A DNA stretch of 64,000 nt from Pipra filicauda (Eukaryota > Chordata > Aves > Passeriformes > Pipridae), in assembly GCF_003945595.2 (NCBI RefSeq), contig NW_024105087.1, positions 2,361,001-2,425,000 of the forward strand, written 5' to 3'. Of this stretch, positions 11,671-26,114 are shown piece after piece. Numbering within the stretch: position 1 is the stretch's first letter; every line of letters begins with the position of its first letter. The notes beneath the pieces are model-generated. The model did no database searches, was not told where the DNA came from, and was given only the letters and a program-made list of their open reading frames with translations. Made by a program: the position numbers and the translations under genes.

Positions 11671-14600
11671 TAGCGTGGCCACCATGTTGTCCCCAGCATC
11701 ACCTGGGCTAGGACCTGTCACTCTTCACAGGGAAAAAATCCCAAATTGCTCCAGAGGGTAGACAGATCTTACGTAACAGGCACTGCGGGGACAGGCGAGG
11801 TGACTTCCTCTACACTGTGTTATCACTGTGATAAAGCCTAATGCCAGCTGACACTGTTCTGCCAAGGTTAAAGTGATTTGTGGGGCTCTGTTAAGATGCT
11901 GCTCAAATATCTTTCCAATCCACAATGTTTTTAAAAAACAACAAAACCTCATAACATTTAATCTACTACCAATGTATAGTGCTTCATTTCATAGGTACCT
12001 TATTTGGTAGATATAGGTATCCTCTGTGCTTATCTCAATAGTATTTTAGTTTACATAGAAGTCATAAAAACTATTTCTAAACATAATACTCTGAAACTGG
12101 AATGCATTTTGAGAAGGAAACACTCTGTTTATCTCAGCTCTATGAAATGTAATCAGAGGCATTGATGAGCCACCCCAGGGTGGGATCCTGCTCTGGCACT
12201 ACTCTGCTCTGGACAGCTGTTCTGTGGCTCTGAGACTGGAAGCAGCTTCACAATCTATATTGAGCAAATCTAACTGTAAAACTAGAAGTAAATAATACGT
12301 AGCGTCTCTCCCTGTGGTTGTGTGCTATGTACACATAACAATACTTCCAGCTGAGAAAACCATTCCCAATGTGCCTCTTTAGTGAGAGGAAACTACACTT
12401 CATACAAATACTTTAGTAGCATGCACCCCTATTCTGCTTAATCTTAGCAAGGCTTCTTTTTTCCTGTTTTAAATTCAGAGCTTCAGTTCTCTTGATCCAA
12501 GAGGTTAAATACTTCAAATCACATCAGTGCCCCAAGATTGTGAAGGGCCAGCTCAATGATGATGACTGCAAGTCGAAACATTAAGAATGCAAATTATCAT
12601 CCAAGTGACAACTGTTAAGCTGTATTAAAAACTATGTTGCTTCTGCTTAACAGACACACAGATAGAAATGATGCTACTGTGAAATTTGCAGGGGTAACAG
12701 AGTTCAAAGTAGAAAGAAAGCATTTGTTCTCTTGTCTGTTCAATTGCTGTTTTGAAAACAAGCAACAGTATCACCTCAAGAAATCTGCAGCTGAGATCTG
12801 TCACCAGGCAATGTCCTTACTAATAAATAGAGGATGTTGATGAATAAAGAAAAATAATAAAAGAGCCTTTTGTATTATAAGAAATTCATCTTATTAGACT
12901 ACTTTAATACTTTCTGTCATTCATAGGTGGCATATAATGGCATTTAAAGTCAAAAGCCTCTGGCTGATGACTGCTTGCTAATGCCATATAAATTCCAAGA
13001 GCTGACAGAGCTTGTCCAAATACTTCTGTACATCACACTGATTTCATCTTTTCCTTCTATCAGGAGGCAATCTTAAACTGTATAGGAATTCATTTGCTTT
13101 AAATGTGCAAAAAAGATTTCTTTACAAAGTCAACAACCAGCATGCAAGGAACAGTACTTTGCACGTCCCTTTTCTTGATTTTCGATGGTGCCCATTCTGC
13201 TTTTAAACCTCAAATTCAAATGTACCAGCAAAAATATGTCCACTTCTTCCTCCTGCCTCTGCAATTTATTGTTGCTGGAGGTCAGAGGGTTAAATACTAT
13301 CTTTAGGGTTTGGGGTTTTCTTTAAAAAGCTGGATGATTTTATGACACTGCTCGGATCCCACTCTGGCATGGCACAATTCACAGTTTGAATTATATTTTG
13401 GTTGTCTCGTGGCATTTCAACTTTGACTCCAATAAAAGCAGGATCAAACCTCATTTTCTTCTAAATAATGAGGGTAGTATTGTGGCTTCACTAGAGTGTC
13501 TATCCTGAACTTGATGCATCCTTTAGCCAATCTGCTATGGCAAATCCCACATCCTTACTCCATCAGTGTGCTTTTATGACAGTGAAAAAACTGATGAAGG
13601 CATTAGTGCCAGCCAGTAAGATGGCACTACCTTACTGAAACAAGTGATGTTACCCTCATCATAAAATTTCTGACACTTTTGAGGCCTGTTAATATCTTGT
13701 TTAATGACGGACATCACAACTGTAGGCAGTTTGCAAACAGAAACCTAACCAAATATAAATACAGTAACAGTAACTAAGTTTAAAGAAAAATTGCTTTTAA
13801 TGCACAGATCTAAGTACTCACCTTGCAGCAAGGAAATCAGACACAGCACAACCGAGCCAATCAGAAAGGTTTCACTAATGCCCAAGGCTTATAAATGATT
13901 GTTTCTGAAAATCATGAGAGAATACTTTGCACTTTGGCATGGAAATTAGTCATACACAACTACTCTGTATAGTGCAATACTACATATATGGCAATTTACA
14001 TTCACTCCTGGTGTCAAACCTGCATTCCTAATAAGACGATTCTTTGGTGAGTTATTCTCAAATGCACAAACCAGCTTGTGACATTTGGACATTTTCTCTC
14101 TGGCTATCATCACCGCTACTTATAAAGTGGTCTTCCAGACAGAAATGGCTCAGAGGTCTGGTGCAGTCCATTAATTTTTGAGACACTTCCTTTGGAATTG
14201 GTCCATATAGAATTGCAACTATCCAACAAATATCTTTACTTGCTTGGCCCTTAGTACTTGGTAGACATTTTTCCTTGGCATTTTGAACACCAGGTTCTGT
14301 GTCATAAAGCACAATTTAGCTCTTTTGGAGAAGCATCTGGAATTCATCTGTGTAAAGAGTGAGCATAGACTTGTAGAAGATAGTGTTTGTAAAATGATTA
14401 CCCGCCTTCTTGATTTAATAAAGTTTTATAGAACTCCAGATTCAAGTTAATACAGCTCTGGAATAACCAGTCATATTTATCATATAAAGTAACAACTAAT
14501 CACAGTCTATTTTCTTTGCTGCTTTTCATTTGCTGCACCTCAAAATACTTCACAAGGAGGTAAATATCATTATCCCTAATTTATGAACAGCACAACCGGC

Positions 14601-15894
14601 AGACCAACCACCTTCCAAGTTTTTCATGAAGCTTTTATAAACTTGCCAAAACAGAGATCACAAATAGCAGCTAAACAACTGACATCAAACATGGCTCAAT
14701 GAGAGGATGGTGGATAATTGTAATACACAAAGATCTCAAACATCTAAAGTTGCTAATATGTTACCATATATGACACGGATTTGCTGTACTGAATTACCCA
14801 CAGGGGAAGTCACCAGAAAGAGAGAGACCTCTACTATTGTCAAAAGTATTTCCCTGTTCTTGTTCAGAGCAGGATTCTGAGGAAGACACAGCTATTCTGC
14901 TGTGAAAAATACATCTGCAGCCAACTACTCCTGCTGAATGCTTAAGAGGGCAGAAAACCAGCTCTAGCCTAAAAAGGCTGAAGTGACTCTTTTGGAATTG
15001 TAAGTAGTTTGTAAGTAGGTAATAACCAACATATAATTGGAACTTCCTCTAAGGAATCATCATCTTCCTTCTTAGTGAACTGAAGCTCCACCCGACAGCT
15101 CAAGTGTAGGAATGCACTGTTACACAATTCCTGACATTCAGGTAGTGTGACTTTGACTGTATTTTACATAGCTATAATTTGGAGGAAGTCTGATAGGATT
15201 AAGGAAATGTCTTTGTTATCTCTAGCCAATGATTTAGCATGAAAACAATGTGATAACTGCATTTCCTGAAACAAAATAATAGATATTGGAATGATATCAC
15301 CACTGTTTCCTACAACAAAAACATTGTCTTGTCTTACATTTTTTATACAGAAATCTTAATGTTATATACTTCTTTAAAATTTCAGTTGGTTACTACAGAA
15401 GTCTTTAATATCGCTATGCAACAATTTTAATTTATGAGCATGAAAAACTATTTGTATCACATCCTCCAGCTGTAGAGTGATAAGCTGTTTAAACTGCCCC
15501 AAACAATTTTGCCAATGCACCTTCACCCTGATTAGGAATTTACTTATTATTCCAGTCTTAGGCTTTTCTTGATGAGAAATGGTAATTTGCGCCAAACTAG
15601 CATGGCAATTTCTGCATCAGTAAAATCACTGTAAGAATTAGGGCTCTGTCATTTTTCAGTTGCAGCAAATAATATAATTTCAAAAAAAAAATCAAGACTG
15701 GGTTTCATTTCCAGGTTGAATTTCGGCATGGTCACAAGCCAGCACCACGGTCTGGCACGAGAAAGCTGCCAGGTTGAGTCGACTTCTGAACCTAAATTCC
15801 TTCAACGTGGTTATGAATAGAAGTGCAGCCCCAGACTGGAAAAGAAGGCCCTGAAAAACACACATATGAAAGAGTAATTGTTGCTTTTACTGTG
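11671..15894. other. Unique noncoding DNA, no gene recognised
   Basis: No recognisable exon, RNA gene or transposon. Frames such as 11725-11952 and 14058-14312 (both minus) are under 85 codons and show no domain. A well-preserved-looking stretch near 12.9-13.1 kb might be a conserved noncoding element, but this cannot be judged from one sequence. Confidence 0.55.
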
Positions 15895-16250
15895 AAGAAC
15901 ATTGGCTTGGGAAAGGCATCCTGCGTCATTGTGTCCAATCCCCTGCTGTCTTAGGCAACCGCAACATATAATCCTTTTCATAAATTTATCAAGTTTCATC
16001 TTAAACTCAGTTAGGCTTCTTGCCCCCAATGAGAAGGCTGTTCCCAAGCCTCACTGTGCTGAGGGTTAGAAATATTCTTCTAATTTCCAGCTTACATTTA
16101 TTCATGGCCAATTCAGGCCCATTTGTTCTTGTGCCAACATTGTTCTGTAGCTTAAATAGCTTCTCTCCCTTTCTTGTGTTTACCACCCCCAATGAACTTA
16201 GAGAGAGCAGGCTGTCCCTTCGGCCTCTCACTCTCATGCCATCTTGTTTG
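15895..16250 (-). mobile_element. Old, diverged CR1 LINE fragment, antisense
   Basis: In + strand orientation this segment reads GTGTCCAATCCCCTGCTGTC, then GGTTAGAAATATTCTTCTAA, TTTATTCATGGCCAATTCAG, CCATTTGTTCTTGTGCCAAC and a run ending near TAGAGAGAGCAGG. I recognise this series as the antisense of an older CR1 subfamily shared by birds and other reptiles, distinct from the younger type at 10.6, 40.5 and 57.1 kb. It is 3'-region sequence only. Several overlapping frames (16007-16273 minus, 16020-16310 plus) fall within it and are repeat shadows, not genes. The right edge is uncertain because homology fades after about 16235. Confidence 0.75.
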
Positions 16251-19200
16251 TACATGAGCTGCAGTCCCCCCAAACAATGGATGAGCTATTGTTTTAAGAA
16301 GGTTAGCTGAAAATAAAAGCAGCACTCTGCCTTGCTGGCTGGAACAGACCAAATCCATCACTGGCATGTCAGGGGATCAGCAGAACCCTCTGGAGCTAAA
16401 AGCATCCCAGGGAAAACAGAAGCATAAAGTCATAATAGACCAGTCAATAGACTCAGCATAATAAGGCCAGTTTAACACATTTGCCCAATTATCCCTTACT
16501 ACTTTCTGAGTCTGAAAAAGCAACAACTGTTCACAGTGAAACCAACTTACTGGTCCAGAGCAGCTAGGCAGGGAAAAATTAGCATTAGAAACTGGGCTAA
16601 ACTAATATTTTTAGCAATATCAGTGTGCCCGTGGGAGGAGGAAAACGCATCCACGCTTTTAGGCATAATAGGAGTAACTGGTCTGAGAGCCTGTGGTGTG
16701 TCCGAGCCAAATGTTTCTCTTACAAAGGCTCCTCTGTGCATGCCTCACTTAGGTTGGTTGCAGCTGTTAACTTCCAGGAGGCAGGTTCTGAGATTTCTTT
16801 GACAGCCTCCAATTCCAACATTGAAAGACTAACCATATTTCTCAACATATGCCAGAACAATTTAAAAAGGTTCTGGCCCCCTTGTGTTTCTAGCTTGTGT
16901 GGTTTTTCCAATGCTTTCATGATTAGGGTAGGAATTTCCAGACTATCATAACGTAAATGGCATTTTCTCAATGAAAAATATTTAAATGGTGACCATATAA
17001 AGGATGAAGTTTTATTCAAATTTCTCCTTCCATATGTTTTTATGTATATATCATATCACGTCATATTGTATAATTTCTATTTCTATTCTATTACATAGTA
17101 GTTTTGATAAGAGAGTTAGGAATGATAGAATCTTCTGTGAGGGACTCATAGCTTGAGGACTGATGACCTGACAATGTAATTCTTGCTATCATGTCTAGGG
17201 GTGCTGTTATAAGTTCGTAACTCTCTTTTGGCTTCACTAAAATATAAGTCTTTTAAGCAAACCACATTGTTCTGGGGACTTTCTGCTTTCCAATATACTC
17301 ATAAAGGTCAGAAAATTCATCCATATTTTCTTTTCAAAATTATCCTTGAGCTAGACACAGATTCTTACATGCTGCTCAGGAAAAAAAAGGAAGAAAGAAA
17401 GAAAAAAGAAAAGGAAAAAATAATAAAAAAAAAAAGGTTTAAACTTCCAAAATTTCTAAAGACTCAGAGCTAAACCCAAGAAGAAAAACAAAGGGTCAAA
17501 CAGATTCACAAAAAGTCCCATAAATTTATTAAAATTAAATGTGTTACAGCTGCAGGACAGTTTCTGCTTTAACACTTTTAAAAAGGATTTTTTCCTGTTA
17601 CAAAAAGCTTGCTCTTGATTTCATTCACAAAGATGAAGGGCTTCTAGCATGTCTTTTTCTGGAAATCCCTAGTTTGCACATCACACATAGCACTACTAAG
17701 CCCAAAATGGAGAAGTGGACTCCTTGGGATTACATCCATCCACAATGTAGTCTTTCTGTCTGTTAGTCTGGCGCACAAGTTTGAAGAGCCAACGAGGCCC
17801 ACTACTCTGCAGCACTCATGTCAGCAGTGTCATGGAGAGGCTCCTCCACACCAGGAACCCCTGAGCAGGGCATTCAACACAAGATCAGACCCTGCAGATG
17901 GAGCTGGAAGAACAGAAGAAATGTTTTCTCAAGTTGTAACCATCCTCTGCTCATGTTTTGTAGGCAAATTGGTCCATATGGCTCTTTTTTACCAAGATAA
18001 CTTTTTGGCATAGGCATCATGTCTGCCACAGGAGCTAACAACAAAAAGAAGGGGCTTGCTCTTGGTGTGAGTGCATCAGGAAGGGGAGGATGGATACAAC
18101 TCCACTCCCAGCCAACTTCTGATATTTCACTTTCAGTCGAAACAGATTTGCTATTGTCCTTGACACGTAATCAAACTCAGCTTCAGCTCATGTATATCTC
18201 AGCAAGACAGATTTGGCAGTGGGAGCTGGTGTTGGGCTTCTCAATAAAATTAAGCAGTCTGGGTGCAATGGATGAGGCTATTCCCTTGAATCATCTCACT
18301 GTGATTCTGACTTCCTTTTGCAGTGGGTTGGAGGGAGGCCAGTGGTTTGTCAGGGTGCCTTGGGCCAGGAAGAACATTAGGAGAGATAGCAGGGATTTAT
18401 CCACTCTGTTGGAAATAAGTCCCTCAGTGATCAATGCTGATTTGCTGCTTCTCTGGACAGTCTTTCCTGGCTTCATGGATTAGATGCTGGTAGTGTGGGG
18501 AATAGCAATAAAACCATTCGCTAGCTGCATCTGGTGCAGGGAAAGCTTTCCAGAGATTATTAGTTTAAGCATCCTAGAGAGACATAATAAAAGGGGAATC
18601 ATTATTATAGTGTGTGTTTTAGGATATCCATTGCTGCAGAGTCTTGGCATTATTACATAATTTAAAATAATGAAAACAATTATCCTTCAGGATAAAGGAG
18701 ACTTTGAAGGCTCTGAGCTATATGTCACTGCCTATGTATTTGTTAGGATAGAAGCACCCTGGCTTGGCCATTAGGAGCTGAGTAAAATTCAAGCTCCAGA
18801 GGTGAATTTTGGGCAGCAATAGGAAAGCTGTGAGAGTTGGTTTCAACATTATCCCCAGCAGAAGTGACTTCTACATCTCAGAGCTCGCCACTGGGCTGCT
18901 GCATAGCTCAGCCCTCAGCCCATTTGTCCTCAGCTTTGTGCTTCTCTGTGGTGCAGGGAAGTACAGAAGAGCAGGAGTGGGTTTTGTCCACAATGGATGC
19001 AGTTTTCCTGCATAGCCACCCAATCAAGACTGTATCTGCAGATGTGTTCGGACACAAAAATCAGAAGGAGATTCACAAAGTTGTTACTGCATCTTAAAAT
19101 CTCAAGCTAAAAAATTTCTTCCAGAAACTACTTGAGTGCTTTAGGACTCAATGTTTGTGACCCTTGTAACAAGTCTGAGATGGCAGGAGTGAATTCCAAA

Positions 19201-22200
19201 AGGAAACCAGAAGGACCCAACTCCTGAGTTATAATTATTGTAACCCATAGTAATTGCTTCATGGATATGCACGTTAATTACTTCGATCTGAGCATGGGGG
19301 CTTTTTCCCTCATACTTTTTCCTTCTGTGTCATTGACTTGCTGTATGACTCCCATCATACTGTAGGTATTGGAAACTATAGGGACTCTGAATTTTTTAGT
19401 AAGGGAATGCTCTTTCTGAGCCTTCACTACAGATTTAGTTGCTTCACTTCAACCCTCCAACTTTATAAATGTCAGCTTTCACTTACTTGTCTCAAAAAAG
19501 ACTTGGAAAATCCAGTCAATTCAAATCAGTAATATGCCTACCAGACACTGCATAAAATGTGTTACTTACAGGCAAAGTATTAGTGATTATGTATTATTTT
19601 GTCTATATTAAAATATATCAACACTGAACATATTGTCATAGTTACTGGAGGACGTGAGAGGGCTACACAGGCGAGTTGTCTTTATAAAATACCATGTGTT
19701 TGGCATGAAAGTTAACTGAGGCAAACATTCTGTTTCAGTAGATGTCATACAACCACCAGTGTGGTGGAGATGACCCTCTCCCACACTAACACAGCCTTGA
19801 AGGACTGGCATTATGGAAAGCATCCCAATTTCGAAATGCTGGACCACTTTCATCTCCCTTGCACACTACAAACTCTTCTTGAAGTCAGTGGGTGGTTGGT
19901 CCTAAAAGAAAAGCTGTGTTGAGAGCCGTGTTTTTCTTAGATAAAAGTTACATAGAGAACTCACCCTCTCTGTGCGTTCCTCTGCTTTCCCCAAGTATCA
20001 ACAGCAGCAACTATTTGTATTGGCCACACCATTATTTTAAACAGAAGGGACTGACTTGCACGCAGCCCACACACAATCAAAATCACCATGCAGCATAAAG
20101 CTGATGTCACCTCTTGCTGCTACTCACATAATGGATTTTGTTCTCAGTCTGTGCACCAGTACAATTTTTTTTTTTTTGCTAGGCAAAACCGTTCCAAAAG
20201 AAAGAAATGACTGAATCAAAACAGTCTGAAGGATTACCAAAATTCAAAATGAAATGGAAAATACAAAGATGCCACATGAATATTCTTCTTAAAAGTCTCT
20301 ATCAGCTTGATTTTCACAATCCATTTTTCTTTTCAAATGGAAAAGTGGAACATCCCCCTCCAAGAGCTAAATGTACACAAATTCCAGGCTTCTCTTCTTT
20401 TTCCCCAAAACAATCACTTTGTCACCAAGGCACATATGGGAAATTTATGCCTGTCTCTGCTTGGCATCACTGCCACCTCATGGATTAATGAATTCTGTGT
20501 CCTCTAATTCCCCCACATTATGCACCTCTGTTTTGTATGAGTAGCCAAATGTATCAAGATTCATTTTAATGAATGTGAGTCATTCTCCTTATTCAGAAGG
20601 CAGGGCTGTTATGTTGTAAGTAAGCACACCATTAGCTGTGCTAAAAATAAACAGGCATTACCTGCAGGAAAACCTATACAGTAAAAGTACACACTGCTAA
20701 GTACATTAAAAAAAAAAAAAAGACATGGCCTGGAATGGTGTTCATTCTGTAGACAAAGGAAACAGGATGGATTGCACAGGGTATGTACTGTATCTTTCCA
20801 CCAAGAGGTCTGAAAGAAGAGTAGGGCCTGAAGATTACTTTACCGTGACATTTAAATTCAAAACACTTAATGTCAGCATACATTTTGTCAATGCTTTACT
20901 ATGCTTAAGGTAACTTAAGTGTTAGTGCTGAAAGAAAACCGAATGCATGGTTTCTTCTAACACCGGTTTTCTTCTATGTCTTGGTTGGTGTAGAACAAGT
21001 ATTTCCTGTGTGGTTTGACAGAGATTTCAAGGTTTGGAGATTGAAATATTTCAAGGTCAGCCCAATGTTGGCGAAACAGAAAGCATGCATGACTTCGCCA
21101 TGTGGTATTTCTGTTCCATTATTTTCATGACTTTTACTGTGGTTCAATGGCTCTGGTTGAGTCTCAGAAACCAAGCTCATAAATCAGTAAGTCAATCAAC
21201 AAGTCTGGGGAACAATATGTTCTTCTATTTTAATTTCTTTGTGGGAAATGTGTAAATAGATACTGGCAATGAAGCTGGAATATAATGGGTACTTACAAAT
21301 TAAGGCATCCAATGATTTATCTTCTCTACGTGCAATGTAAAAAGAGGCTATCCTTTCTGATCTGTTAAAATACTATTTTTAAAATAATAAAACATCTTTA
21401 GTTTTTAAGGATGGGAATTACTGTCTTCTGACCAGTTTCCAGAAATGTGGGAAGTTAACACACTGAGAAGAAAATTTAAGACTCTCACCAGAACATTTCT
21501 ACATGACTGCACACTATCAGAGACCTACCAGCACCCTGACCTGGGTGGGTATGGCACTAGTTACCTCAGGTTCAAGCTGTCCCTGCAGTTCTCTCAGTGG
21601 AGGACCTCCATGTATCTTTGCCCACGTGTTTCCTACTCAGTGACAAACAACAGGCTTACTGGTTTCTCAGCAGTGTCTGGAGATTAATTAGTTAATGTTT
21701 GCACAGAATTGATAAAGGCAGTCATAAACTGTAAAATGGAAAGCATTTAGCAAAAGAAAGGAAAAAGGTTTAAAATCTCTTTGTGCCTACATCTTTGCTA
21801 ATGAGATTTTACTAGTGTTTTAACAACTAGTTGTTGTCTGTACAATTGAACCCAAACAGCTAATTTAAGCCCCCTTACTGAAGTTCTTTTAAACAAAACA
21901 AACAATATGTATTATATGCTGAAAAATTATTATGGAAAGAAACAGAAGTCATTTATAAAGTTACATCATCTATTCCAGGAAAATAATGCAGAACTTGTGA
22001 TTTAGGAAGCCAAACACCAACCCTACATCAAAGAGTCAACCGAATGTTTACTACAAACAGCTGACAAATGGCAATTCATAGCTCAAAAATGTCCTCAAAA
22101 CTGCTCGTCAACCTATTTTAAATAATTTTATTACTTCTTTTGCTCTTGTTAGAAAGGTCCATATTTCTGGATGACTTACAAATGGGAAGAAAAAATTAGC

Positions 22201-25200
22201 ATTTGATAAACCAATTGCTTGCAAACAGTACTCTCTCCTGCCCTAAGGACCTGACTTTCAAGGTGTATTTGGGCAGAGAAACCATAAGTGGACTTTTCAA
22301 AAGCTTCTAAATATCTAAATGAGGTACCTATGAATTTTTAAAATCTCATTTCTGCCTGTCCAAATCTTGGCATGTTTAAATGCCTTTAAAAGCTGACCCC
22401 ATGTTTTTGTAATGCGAGAGGCATTATCTGAAGACTCTTCACCATTTCAGGAGGCAGCTACTATTACTGTACCAGAGTATGTTCCTCAGATGAGGCCAAC
22501 AAGTGTAAGTCAACATGACCAAGCAGCACAGCAACACACAGTGAGTTGTGCTATTTCTGGCTTCTCCTGCCTTTATCAAGAGGAGTCAATTAGCTTGAGC
22601 GTTACCTCCTGTCTTCAACATGTTCTCTCAAACTGCAATCTAGCTTAAACTTAAACATGGCCTAAATTGTGCAGGAACAGGAACTGGAGAGGAATGGCAA
22701 GATAGTATCTCAGACTTGAGTGAAGAAGTTTCCAGTGACAAATTTTAATCAGATACATCTTCAGGCATGATCTAGTATTTGAGTTTCAATCTAAAACATG
22801 GAGTCCATCCTTCTACTTCTGTAAAGATATACGGTATTTCTAAAAATATAATTCCTGGTGAAGTCAACTGAAGAGTATTCACTGAGTTCAGTCACAGATG
22901 TAAATACTTAATATAGGATTTTTCAACTTGAAAGATGTCTTCTCCCTTGCAAAAGTATGGAGGCCAGATGTGTCAATGGTTGCTTGAAGAATAGTTATGG
23001 AATGCACCACTCAATCCTACTATAAATTGCAGCAGGTAAATTTTTACCTGAAAATTAAGTTCTGAAACAATAAATTGATAAGTAGTTTAGAAGCTACCCA
23101 CTTCTACCTGTAACACAGACAACAGCAAAACTAATTTGGAGTGGGCTCCAAGTGCCTGGCTGGAACCATTGGTGAAAGAGCTGTTCTCTAGAAAACAAAA
23201 TGGTTCTCAGCTTCCCTTGAATGCAGTGATAAATTCAAACTCTAAAAGAAGGCATAGGAAGACAGAAACTAAGAAAATATAAGCAAATAAAATACCGTAA
23301 GTTGTACATTGCAGAAAAATCTGGCTGACTTTGAATCTTGTTGATGATAACACAAAAAATTAAAACCTTAATTTAAAATAAGCGTCTTTCATGAGTTTAT
23401 CTATTTTTCTTAATTTGTGAGTTTTTCCAGATATTTTCTTGACTATACCTACTGTGTAAAATGCTTGTAGGTTTGGAAAAAACTTTATATATAAATATAC
23501 ATGCTCATATGTGAAGAGTTTTATGTATATAAGGTTTACAAAAACACACAGCACACAGTGCATTGTGGGTCTTTATGCCATATAAATAGGTTGTTTTTCT
23601 GGACAAAATGGTCCATTCTCTGTCTCTATTTCAATGACTTAAAAACTTAGAGCTAAAATGCCAGCAAAAATTCAGGCACCTGAATTTGAACTTGAACTTT
23701 CTAAACTATATTTGCAGTACTCTGGGAAACACCCCTTCCATTTAATTAACTTTCTGGAATATTCCTGTAATACAAACAGAGCATCAGATGCAAAAGTAGA
23801 TGATGTAGATTATGTTAAAAACATAGGCTGAATTATTATCATCGCAGCACTTGGTCAGTCACATTTTTCAGAGCAATAAAGGCTGGCCTTAGACTTGCAA
23901 AAACACTCAGCTGCATGAGGTGTCTCCTTGCAATGAAATTGCTTTCTGGCTGCTTTGTCAACAATGTGGCTTCCCCTAGGCAAGTCTTGCTTACCCTTGA
24001 AAGAGTTGCAAGACCCATTCTGCACCATAAATATGATCAACAGATAGTGGGACAGATTTACTGTGTCTCAGTCCCGTTCTAATCTCTTCCTACAATATCA
24101 TCAATACCCTCTGTTGTAAAAATTTCCTAGCACAACAATATGAGGCTGCAAATGTTTGCCTTTGCTTTACTGCAACTGAGTTGATGGCTCCTTGGTATCC
24201 TTGAGGAGGGAAACTGAGGAATACAGATGTTGAGTGGCATGGGGGTCTCCAAAACAGCTAATCAGAAAGGATTCCCTGAGCATCCCCAGTTGTCGCTGTG
24301 ACTTTGTTAAGGCCTTTGGACAACACAGTGGCATTGTAGAGGTCTCAGCTTTATGAGAGGAAGAGCCATGCAGCGTACAAATCAAAGTACAGTCGTGCAA
24401 TTGTGCAACACCGGTGGAAAACTTGGAAGGTAGAAAAAAATCACAGAATTCTGATTGCTTTGTGCTTCCTGGATTAACTCCGCTACTGTCATTTCCTGCC
24501 CTAAAACTCTTCTTTGACAGTGCACTCCTCAATCCTCATTTGCAGTAGGAGCTGTTGTGCTGTCTGGAATCAATTAGCATAAAAGTCCTATTTTTATTAA
24601 TGTAGTTTCCTTGTTGCAGTTTCTGCTGTGATCGAAGGCTTTCAAAGGTCAACCCGAGCATATCAATGGGAGGGTCTATCAGGCACTGTAGAAATGCACT
24701 GACAAGCCCTTTAACAACTGCTCTTTGAGCTGGGCAGACAGTGAAAGATATCCAGTATGAAACAGTTTAGAATAGAATATGAGCAGGATTCTAAAGTCTG
24801 TAATATCCAACCAAACTCCAGCTGCCTAAACAGAAATCAAACCTCAAAGATTTCCACATCATGAATGACATTTGAAGCCAACATGTTGGATTAAATGACA
24901 AACTTTTATAGACGAACCCTTTTCTACTTTTTTTTTTTTTTTCATTTCTTGGAGTATACCAGAGTGTCTTTGGATTCTAAATGAAGTAACTTTTATTGGC
25001 TACCTACTAACAAAATCAAACAACTTTCAGCGGCATTTTTCATGGATTTGTTTCCTCTTATCCACCTAACCATAGTCCTTCTTCCCTGATGAGTAAGACA
25101 ACTGACCAGCTTGGTCATAAATCAAACCATGACCTTGGATGCTGAAAGACATTACTTTTGGATAGTCTCTGCAACATATGCTCTACTACCAGCAAACAAA

Positions 25201-25410
25201 GCTATGTCCAAAGATATTTGCTAAGGGTTTCTTAGTATAAAAGCCCACCTATGGGTTATATGTAATATAAAAAGTTAATCCTAATGTCTGTGCTGAAGTG
25301 AGAGACGAGTCCTTAAAAGAAAACAAACAAAAAAGTTTTACTTCTTTTATGAACACATCATGAAATAATTATAGACTTAGAATTAAACTATTCGTCTGGA
25401 CTATTTATTA
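16251..25410. other. Unique noncoding DNA, no gene recognised
   Basis: About 9 kb without a recognised exon or transposon. It includes a GC-richer patch at about 17.7-19.1 kb with the longest frame of the segment (18019-18483, 154 codons, plus), whose product matches no family I know and is overlapped by a minus-strand frame. Homopolymers: T13 at 20165-20177, A14 at 20708-20721, T15 at 24928-24942. The A/G tract at 17379-17437 is listed separately. Confidence 0.55.
17379..17437 (+). repeat. A-rich purine tract
   Basis: A run of A and G (GGAAAAAAAAGGAAGAAAG and similar) broken only by two T within AATAATAAAA. Pure purine strands of this kind can form triplex DNA and often vary in length. A lysine-rich 81-codon frame (17228-17473) crosses it and is a by-product of the tract. 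Confidence 0.85.
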
Positions 25411-25472
25411 ATGGTTGGAGTTGATGATTTTAAAGGTCATTTCTAGCTTATGCAATTCTATGGTTCTATGAT
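25411..25472 (+). mobile_element. CR1 LINE 3'-tail remnant, sense orientation
   Basis: Only the last about 60 bases of a CR1 remain: GGTTGGAGTTGATGATTTTA, AAGGTCATTTCTAGCTTATG and the octamer tail AATTCTATGGTTCTATGATC. The order and spacing match the ends of the other CR1 copies in this window, with more substitutions in the middle. Confidence 0.8.
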
Positions 25473-26114
25473 CTTTCAGCAGTAAATCAAAACAGATAGG
25501 TAGACATTTTCCTAGAAAAATGTACAAGAAGATTAATGAAGTCTGGCAGGATGACTGGTAACCACAGTTCTGTGTTTGACAGCCCTGTGTTTGAGTTTAC
25601 CTGGTCAGTAGCTGAGACAGGAGCAGTTCTGAAAAGGATGTCCAGAAACACAAGAATGTAAAACCTTGACAGACCTAAGCTAAGAAACTAAAATGGAAGC
25701 TTCAGCAGGTTATGTCATACCTGAAGTAAAGTGCAATGCTAATTTTTTTTGCTTTATCTTATAAATGTAATGCAATTTACTATGTAGGAGAATTCTAACA
25801 GATTCATAATATACAGAAGAAAGTCTTCCAGAGAAGTTCTGAAGGCCAATCTTTAACTGTTAGGTGCTGTGCTTATTTTTCAGTGCTTAGGCCCTGTTGG
25901 AATTGAAGCCTCTTTCATTTATTTCAGATTATATTCTGAAAACAATAATCAAGTCTCAGAAAGTGCCAAGGTCCTCACTGGCCACCTTATACTGTTTTCA
26001 AATCTGACTTATTTGATACACAAGTATAAAACCAGTTCAGTAAGGAAGTACAATTTTTCCCATTTTTTTTTATTTTTGTGTAAAATTGTGTGTGTATTTA
26101 ACTGTCACTTTAGG

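Noticed and set aside
17228..17473. Lysine-rich 81-codon frame
   Set aside because: The lysine run is produced by the A/G tract at 17379-17437.
18019..18483. 154-codon plus-strand frame
   Set aside because: The product resembles no family I know, it overlaps a minus-strand frame, and no splice or promoter context supports it.
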